From Liolophura sinensis (taxonomy: Eukaryota > Mollusca > Polyplacophora > Chitonida > Chitonidae): DNA of 64,000 bases. The first letter of the stretch is position 1. Each line of letters begins with the position of its first letter. A program made the position numbers and the translations under genes. The DNA lies in the NCBI RefSeq assembly GCF_032854445.1, contig NC_088295.1, positions 17,037,385-17,101,384 of the forward strand, given 5' to 3'. Of the stretch, positions 56,487 to 64,000 are shown piece by piece. The notes under the pieces were generated by a model that searched no databases, had not been told where the DNA came from, and was given only the letters and a program-made list of their open reading frames with translations.

Positions 56487-57172
56487 GTAAGTATATGCTA
56501 TACTTAATTCCAAATTCAGTTGGCCTACAAACTAGAAATATTAGTTCTTTCTGTGTCAGATATTTCGAGGCATAGTTGAAAGATCTGGTTCAATTCTGAC
56601 TCACGTAATGCTTTTGAATAGTTTACCTAGGTAATTCCGTACTTGATGCTGGGTTGGGTTGGTCATAATTGTCCTAAGACCTGTTATCAAAATAAACCTT
56701 AAAGCAAACCTTCATTAATGTACTTCTCCCACAAATAAGTGTGTAATAGTATATTAAAACTGAACTAAATCTACTGCTGTTATACTTCGCTTTTGCACAA
56801 CTGCATTGTTGACTGGGTTTCGTTAAAATCTTGAATATAAAACCTGAGTGACTTAATACCGGTATTAGCTAATACACTTATGGACATTCGAATCATGATG
56901 GGCCTGGTGACAGGGTGCTTTGTCAGGGTTTCTTCGGCATGGTATCTCAGTGAGGCAGCATCATAAATGCGATTGTTTTTTACACGGATACACAGGAGAG
57001 ATACGACAGGGGTAATTTTGAAGAAACGTCAAATCACAAGTGGAAAGAGGATAATAATACTTAGTTTTAACAACGCATTGCAGTTTTAATTGCTGGCCTT
57101 TCTGATTCACAATACTGTAGATGGAAGATGGCTTTTTTCACATTGTTACATGTAGGCCTATCTTGTTTTTAG

Positions 57173-59522
57173 ATGAGCTACAACCAGCAGGGAGGCTATT
57201 ATCAGGGCCAGCCACAACCAGGCTATCAACAAACCACGACTGTTTACTCCTCACAACCACAAGTCGTGTAAGCACAGATTTTCGTTGTTAAAGCTTAACG
57301 TCAATCTTCCTAGTTGTTGTGTACCTTGAAACTTAATTTGTTTTGGGTGTTGGTATTAATCTCAGAAAATAAACCTCAGACAAACAGTTCGGAAAAGTGC
57401 TGGAAGTGCCATGAACTTATTGGGAATCAAATATAGCCATCTTAACACAAAGCGAAGCTGTACAGTCCGAGACGAGAATTCGAGAACAGTCGAGAAGACA
57501 ATTAGGCAAATCGAGTGAATGCCCTCAGTTTTTATAAACACACGTGTTTTTCAGTTTGTTTGAGATCCTGTGTTGAGATCCGACCTCACATGTCTTCTAC
57601 AATAGACAAAATAATATAAGCACATTGTGAATATAAATTTACCTTGCTGTCAAGATTGAAAAGTAATTTAATAAGATGTGACTTACGACACGTGTTGCAA
57701 TCGGGGTTTTCGTGTTCGACTGGTTAGCGTTCTAGCGCAGAACAATGACTCCGGAAGTCTCTCTCCAGTACAGTCGCTGCGGGTTCAAGTGCAGCTCATA
57801 TTTTTTTTCGGTGTTTACTATAGCATATAGGAAACCCATGAACTACACCCGTCAATCCAAACTTGGCCAGCAGCAACACACGGATGGTCATGGATTTCCC
57901 TCGTACTATTGCCATAATGTTGGTCGCAGCCGTACAAGTGAAATATTCTTCAACACGTCGTAAAACACCAAATAAATAAATAAATAAATATGTGTTATTT
58001 GAAACCAAACCACCGATATTTCCTCGCTTAAAAATGATCCATATACTTAAACAAAGCAGCGGACGAATCAAGATTTTAAAGTCAGTCTTTTGCACTTGTG
58101 ATTCTGTTGAGTATAACAAAATCAATCAATTGTGCTTATGTAAGTAACTTAAGGTTTGCGTCGTGTATAAATACGTAATTACTGCTTCATGGACTCCCTA
58201 CCGCGATCACACATAACAACGAAAGCTCACCAGGCCTCACCAGGTGTTGTTTTCATTTGTGTTAACCAATGGTTCTTATCGTACACAAGACTCTGAGCTA
58301 TATTGAAATGGCGATCGACCTTTGAAGGATCATCTCTAGTTCACTGTAACTGTCAGTGGTTATAACGTCCTCACTAGTCTCATACATACCGCGTATACTT
58401 AAAGGATACGTGAAATGTTTGGTTTTTATTTCTTAATATGCAGTTTAGGATGTGTAATAATATACAACAGTACAAACGCATTCTAAACATCATTTTTATT
58501 GGGTAATGCGGCTATGAAGTACAATTTTCTTAAGACCTCATCGGTCAGTTTGGAAATTAAATACCTTATAATGATAAGGTCAACGATTATAGCTGTCAAA
58601 TCAACTATGTGGGGGAATAATCCCAATGGGGCACGCCTGTGCCACACATATTAAAAACATTTGTGTTGGAATCTAAAACAACAGCTTGCGTGTTTCACTT
58701 ATTAACAAAATGTGTTACCCTACAATATCTTTGTGTCACAAAATACTAAAACAAGAACAAAACCTTGTTCTAATTCAACACAAGATGGAGCTGTTCCAAT
58801 ATGACACAAGACTTTTGTTTGAAAGAACACAAGTTTGTGTTCATACAACACAAGTTTTCTTTGTGTGCAGTGTAGGCAAGCTGAAGTGCTCTTACGTATG
58901 GCTGCGCTTGAGTCTTAAACATATTCGTGATCCCGGAGCCAGATAGGCTAAGTAGATTAAGGCTTATGCTATTTTTTGTTGACTCACAAAAGGTGGTGGT
59001 GAGTTCTGCTCTGGCTCTCCGCTCTGGCCCTCGAATCCAGCTCTAGCGGTTTCGGTTGTAGCTTTGGATCAAAAGAGCTTGATTGGGAAATATAAATTTC
59101 TAACACTGTTGACCAAAGTTTTTCTGGTTCGTCATATAGTTAACATTTATATTACACCCTATAATAAGATCCCTGACGTTTACCATATTATACAGACATG
59201 CACAAGGCGACATGCCCACTGTGAACAGAACAAAATGTAGATTGGTCTTCGCGCCACTAGGTCACATTGTAATAAATTAGCATGGTCCAAGCAGATTCAA
59301 GCTATGTATGAGTTGGCCAAGCAGTGAAATGATTACTTTATCTCACACGCAAAAGATACATTTATTTTCGTTGTTTAATACGGCATATGAATTTACGATT
59401 CTGTTTTCAGATATGTGCGGGACGAGCATTGCCACCGTGACGGTGATGCCCAGATGGCTGCGGACTGCTGTTTGTTAGCTTGCTGTTGGACATTGTTATG
59501 TTGCTGTCTGACCAGTAATTAA
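57173..59522 (+). CDS. CYSTM1: Cysteine-rich transmembrane (CYSTM family) protein
   Basis: Two coding exons, 57173-57267 and 59411-59522, give 68 residues. The first encodes a Gln/Gly/Tyr/Pro-rich leader (MSYNQQGGYYQGQPQPGYQQ). It leaves in phase 2 at GTCGT/GTAAGC and joins after TCTGTTTTCAG. The second encodes VYVRDEHCHRDGDAQMAADC and a short Cys-rich hydrophobic segment (CCLLACCWTLLCCC) before the stop TAA at 59520. The order TVY-x-V(Y)V, acidic/basic linker, then LxACWxxLCCC is the CYSTM signature. Human CYSTM1 is 97 residues. These proteins are tail-anchored or palmitoylated membrane proteins linked to stress tolerance in plants and fungi; the animal role is poorly known. A candidate AATAAA lies near 60217. 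Confidence 0.87.
57706..57992 (+). mobile_element. Diverged full-length SINE in CYSTM-family intron
   Basis: Head TGTTCGACTGGTTAGCGTTC, B box GCGGGTTCAAGTGCAGCTCA, body AGCAACACACGGATGGTCAT, CATAATGTTGGTCGCAGCCG and AAGTGAAATATTCTTCAACA, then GTCGTAAAACACCAAATAAA with an AAATA tail. It carries an insertion of about 60 bases after the B box (57798-57860). Confidence 0.85.
58905..58945. mobile_element. Solo CCCGGGATCACGA-type MITE terminus
   Basis: GTCTTAAACATATTCGTGAT followed by CCCGGAGCC is the reverse complement of the termini of the MITE at 55177-55397. No opposite arm is found nearby. Confidence 0.45.
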
Positions 59523-60534
59523 CTCTGGCAGTCGTCTCTATTATGCAAAAACGGCTGCCAGAATGTGACTGGAATATGTTTGTAAATTGTCTTGGATTTT
59601 TTCCAAGGTTGACGTATTATATGTGTATACAAGATGAAAAATGGACTTACACTTTCCTGAGATGACCCTCAATTTTCTACAGCTATATCCATATTGTTGA
59701 GATTCCATAGATATATCATGGCAATTTTTTTTGAAAGACATGTTTACTGAGAATGGCGATGTTCCATTCCACACTTGGACGTAACTTCCTCCTCTAGTTG
59801 ACAACCTGTACAATGTTTCCTGTTTGAATAGCTATCTTGGACCAATAAGTACTTGCGATAGTAGAATGTGTTAAGCATATATCGTACTCTTGCATGGGAG
59901 ACGGCATCATCCTGTATATGGGGAAAACATAAACTTTGTCTTGTATGAATTGAATGATTGTTATTTTGGTGGATTATTGGGTAGAGTGAAGTCTGAACTA
60001 CGCACAGATGTTAAATTTATTTTAGTGTATACATGCCGATCCATTCTGTATTATAGTAAGATGCATGCCAGACCATTATGTTTCATAATTTTAAGCGTTT
60101 CACCCTCACCTATACTATCAAGAAAGAGAAGAATGGGACGGGAATGAAGTCATCGACCAATATATATGTACACACTTTGGCTGTCAGTATATCCATGCAC
60201 ACACTCTCCATCAGGCAATAAACTAGTGAAAGGGAGAAAACTCTTGAGACGACATACAGACGTTTGAATTTTACGCCATGGATTACCACAAACAAGCCCA
60301 TTCAGTATTTTACATAGCTCTTCTTTTAAACTGAGTTGCATAAGCACACCAAATAAAATCGCCATATAATATACATGTCCTGTATTTATCAGTTCAACTC
60401 AATCCTCTGACTCCCAGCATATCGAGGGCCTGCTTATTAGTTATTGCTTGATTAATGTATGCATGTCTGCCGATTAAAGAATTGTTATCACACCGATTCT
60501 ACTACAGCAACAGTCTCAGCTCCAAAGGAGGGAA

Positions 60535-60535
<1 letters not shown>

Positions 60536-60569
<34 letters not shown>

Positions 60570-60582
60570 ATGAATAAATTGG
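60536..60582 (+). repeat. (AATA)n simple repeat
   Basis: About eleven AATA units with one GAATA. No SINE body precedes it, so it is an independent microsatellite or a lone tail. Confidence 0.95.
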
Positions 60583-60834
60583 AAACATACAAAATAAATA
60601 AAAACCCGTATGGGAATATTTGAGAATATTTTTCTGTTCACAATGTGCAGGATTGTCCGGAAAACAAGGAAACATTTTACTTTCAGTAAATTAAAAAAAT
60701 TCTTGTGATGATGCGTGACAACTATGAATATGGAGATATGGAGATTTGAATCCTTAATTCACTGTTTTTCAGTTTGTCTGGCAGTTTGTCTGACAGTCTG
60801 AATGTCTGAGCTGGTAATTCATTTCGTTTTTTAT

Positions 60835-61093
60835 TGTTGTTTAATGCCATACCCAAGGTTTTTCACGCATATGGATGTGGTCAGCTTTGGGGGTGAAGGT
60901 TAAAGTTAACCATTTTCAACGATCGTAAATAGCTCTACGAGAGCTGTCGACCACTTACTGTCCCCCAGAGGCATCTGTGAACAGTGAGAGCAGATGAAAC
61001 TGCAAATTCTTTGTCCAATTCCAGAACTGAACCTACACCTCGTGTGACTCGCGGTTAGTAGTCGCGCACATCACTGAGCCACATCTCCCTGGG
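60835..61093 (-). mobile_element. tRNA-derived SINE, second subfamily
   Basis: The minus-strand head GAGATGTGGCTCAGTGATGT (A box) and GAGGTGTAGGTTCAGTTCTG (B box) are clear. The body is unlike the common SINE, but the 3' end GCGTGAAAAACCTTGGGTAT followed by GGCATTAAACAACAATAAAA resembles the common AATATTCTTGAGTACGGCGT tail in layout. Confidence 0.65.
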
Positions 61094-61099
61094 ATGATG

Positions 61100-63905
61100 A
61101 AAACCACTAACACTCATAGAGCCAATATAAATTGTGTAAGCTTTGCTGTATAAAATACTATTGTTACCTTAATGATGTAATATTTATTTACCAATATTAA
61201 CACATATAGTCATTACACATTTCTCAGAATTAATCATACTATGAAGTTAAAGTAGACATTTTTTATTACATTTAGGCTTCATCGCTATAGCTACATTGCC
61301 TTACTTCACCTGAACGTGGAAAAGGTAGAATAAGGCTTTCTTTGACTATACAGTTTTATGAAAAGTCGATTGTGAATTGTTTTTGTTTCCTAATATCTTT
61401 TAGTAGACCAATGTCTGTTCTGATATGAATACAAATGTATGTAAACTCCTTCAAATTTATTTACAAGAGAATATTTTATAGAACTGACATTAGCATAATA
61501 AGCGTAAATACAACACCTGTCGTTTGTGTGGAGATTAATATCCATGTATTGTATTTGAATCACCAGGAAGTACCGCATCATTCAGAGGCAGGTGTTTGTG
61601 CGCAAAATCGATAAAGTTTCCGGTCACGTGATGCTTAAGACAAGATTAATCATTTCAGTTTAACATCCAGAAGGAGGATATTTCGGTTTAAATATTGTAC
61701 TTGGATTATGAACTTTATGGTTTATAAGCTAAATACAGTACACATGTAATTTGTATTTTAATGAAAACAGCTGAATATATATATGTAGTTATCTAATACC
61801 ATGCCGACATTTTAAGTAGCTACACCTACGCTGCTAATTTGTTTTGGCAAATATATATGTCTCTATAACATCCTTGCGGAATTTGGTCTACCTCGTGTAG
61901 ATCTGGAAATTCCATTTACGGCTGGCGATTTGTTTAGATAATAAGTTTATTTAATAATAATCTATATCTACTTTCTCTCAAGAAAACACGTTAACAAACT
62001 TACTAATACATAAATTACTGATGTCGAAACCCACTATGTGGTTGCTTCCTTGGTGGACTGTGCTGGTGTAAAATGTCTATCGGAAGTGCTATGTCGTAAG
62101 AAGATAGTATCAATCGGGATTTCTCTACTATACTCTAAATATTACTAGTATAACAACAGAGATTTAAAGATTCTAGAATGTCTGCATTTCTATGTCAATA
62201 CACTTACTAAAAGTTCTCCTCGGGTGGATGACAATGTTTTGTTGGAGGCGTCCAACGACATTTTACACAGTTTTGTTTTTCAAGAATTATTTAAACTTTG
62301 AAAAAATGTTTTCGTGTTATTCAGTTCAACAATTCTTTCATCTGACGGTCAGGTTTAAGGGTGAAGAATTTTGGCTGTGGAAATACCAAATACCTTAACA
62401 GAATACTCAACCTTATTAGTCAAGGGCAAGTGGTTGCAAGTGAAGCATTTTTGACCTCCAGTGACACATTAATTAGCCTTTTAGACTTTCCCTTTCTGAC
62501 AACATCAAAGAAGAGTACGTTTTCAAGGTTTAAGAACAAACAATGGATTCAATGATATATGATAAGTATGACATGTGTATTCATTAATCGAAAAGGTTTC
62601 ATATTTTTGAGATAGTTAAAATCTTTATCAACCACAGTAATAATAACTGGAGAAGTTCACTAAGAGAACTTAACATTGGCTAAGGCATGTTGATTTAAGT
62701 ATTTCACCTTGCAGGCGCACTAACATTTACCGAGGTCATGTGCAGCTGGCAAAACGAGGTCGTTTTCAATAGCTAGACTTACAGCCTTTTTTTCGGTGAC
62801 TTGAGATGAGCAATGCATGGTGTCTGAATCACGGAAGATGGTCCCTGTTGATATTAATGATTCAAAACTTGACACAATTCAGACACACTTGTCAAGTAAG
62901 AATGATAAATCCCCCAGGTAATCGGCGTTGATGGCGTTACATCTAAATCCGAGAAAAGCTGGGCACATGGAGGACAACATGAGGGAAACTCACACCAGAT
63001 GATTTGACAACGTACTTCTCACTCTCCAGTGATAAATAGTACTACGGCACATTATTGCACACAATAAAACATGCATGCTTTGTCAGAATATTAACCAACG
63101 TAACAAACATCAAAAACGTCAGGGCAAAAAGGTTGATTTCTGGTAAATTTCCAGCTCTCTTGGTCTACCTGTAAGTAAGGAAGAGCCCAGTCACTTTACA
63201 CGTTTAAAGGCATGTTTCTAAACTAGGGCTCATTTCGCAAAGCTGTCCTGGGCGGAAGTTGATTGCACATGTTAAAGACCAATGCTTTCTTGACAGTCAC
63301 AATGAACTAAGCTTTCTGGAACTGGACTCTGATTAGGTAGGCCTGCTTTTCTGAAATTTCAGTTCATGCCACGTGCTCCACCAACATGCGCCTGACAAAC
63401 ATGAGGCATGTGCAGCTGGCAAATTACACCTTTCGTGCTACGTATATGTACACAGAAGATAACGGGAATGCTTCCGTGTTTGTGATAATGATTACGTGTT
63501 CTCATGTATAATTGACACCATTGGCAGGATAATTAAAGACGTAAAGCATAGAGAACAAAACCAGAACAGGTTACGCCCTTTAGTGACTTTTTCTGTTTTC
63601 ATTTCACCACTGATACACATAGCTAGTAATTTATCGTACTGCTGTATTTAATATGTTCATTAGTACTGTCTCCATAGTGTGATGCAATTGCTAGATTTAG
63701 TTACAAAGACCAGATGCAAATCCATAGGCAACATCGACCTTCAATATGTGTGATTAATTACTGACAATCGGTCCATTTAGGCAATATTTCACCGTGTCCA
63801 ACCCATGGCGAAAGCTCTGCGAAATCCCTAAGGGGAGACGACTGTATCGTTTATCTCCGAATCACCTTCGAAATGGCAGTCTACCATTGCCTTAGGGGAC
63901 ACTTT
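61100..63905. other. Intergenic sequence, nothing recognised
   Basis: AT-rich sequence with no supported gene or RNA. A GGGCTCATTTCGCAAAGCTG stretch at 63228 resembles the terminus of the 55046 element, but no opposite end was found. Confidence 0.4.
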
Positions 63906-64000
63906 NNNNNNNNNNNNNNNNNNNNNNNNNNNNNNNNNNNNNNNNNNNNNNNNNNNNNNNNNNNNNNNNNNNNNNNNNNNNNNNNNNNNNNNNNNNNNNN
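63906..64000. other. Assembly gap (N)
   Basis: Every base from 63906 to the window end is N. Confidence 1.

Noticed and set aside
63228-63360. Another GGGCTC-ended MITE
   Set aside because: A left terminus is suggestive but no matching right terminus could be found before the gap.

Overview
The window is animal (eukaryotic) nuclear DNA: AT-rich, with short exons separated by long introns, consensus GT-AG splice sites, and many interspersed and tandem repeats. It reads as a lophotrochozoan, most likely a mollusc. That rests on inference from the tRNA-derived SINE family, the very common palindromes TAGGCCTA and TACATGTA, and the mix of gene families. A run of N from 63906 to the end is an assembly gap.

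Four host genes can be supported. (1) At the left edge, on the minus strand, is the first coding exon of a slowpoke/BK (KCNMA1-type) calcium-activated potassium channel (1230-1556); the rest lies outside. (2) Head to head with it, on the plus strand, is a complete six-coding-exon GT10 fucosyltransferase of the FUT10/FUT11 (POFUT3/POFUT4) group (2782-9102, 472 residues). (3) Most of the centre is a minus-strand NACHT and WD-repeat gene of the NWD1/NWD2 family. It has 23 coding exons between 43641 and 17062 with a consistent phase chain, about 1,690 codons, a Walker A/B NACHT core, 14 WD repeats (two seven-blade propellers) and a lysine-rich tail ending in a CaaX-like box. (4) On the right is a small two-coding-exon CYSTM-family gene (57173-59522, 68 residues).

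The most striking structure is a pair of minisatellites seeded by exon edges. In the fucosyltransferase, the 3' end of coding exon 5 with its splice donor has been copied about 23 times into the next intron (6598-8075). In the NACHT-WD gene, the 3' end of the exon leading into the propeller, again with its donor, is repeated in 57-bp units (about 28140-29545). Because 57 is a multiple of three and the nearest units stay open, this makes a ladder of phase-matched 5' splice sites that could add 19-residue steps to the protein. Other introns of the NACHT-WD gene carry five further unrelated minisatellites.

The rest is introns and intergenic DNA with SINE copies, several terminal-inverted-repeat elements (MITEs), one internally deleted Tc1/mariner element with transposase remains, and simple repeats. 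The long stretches 2872-4591, 39850-43457, 43642-46010, 47495-49150 and 61100-63905 hold nothing I could recognise beyond what is listed.
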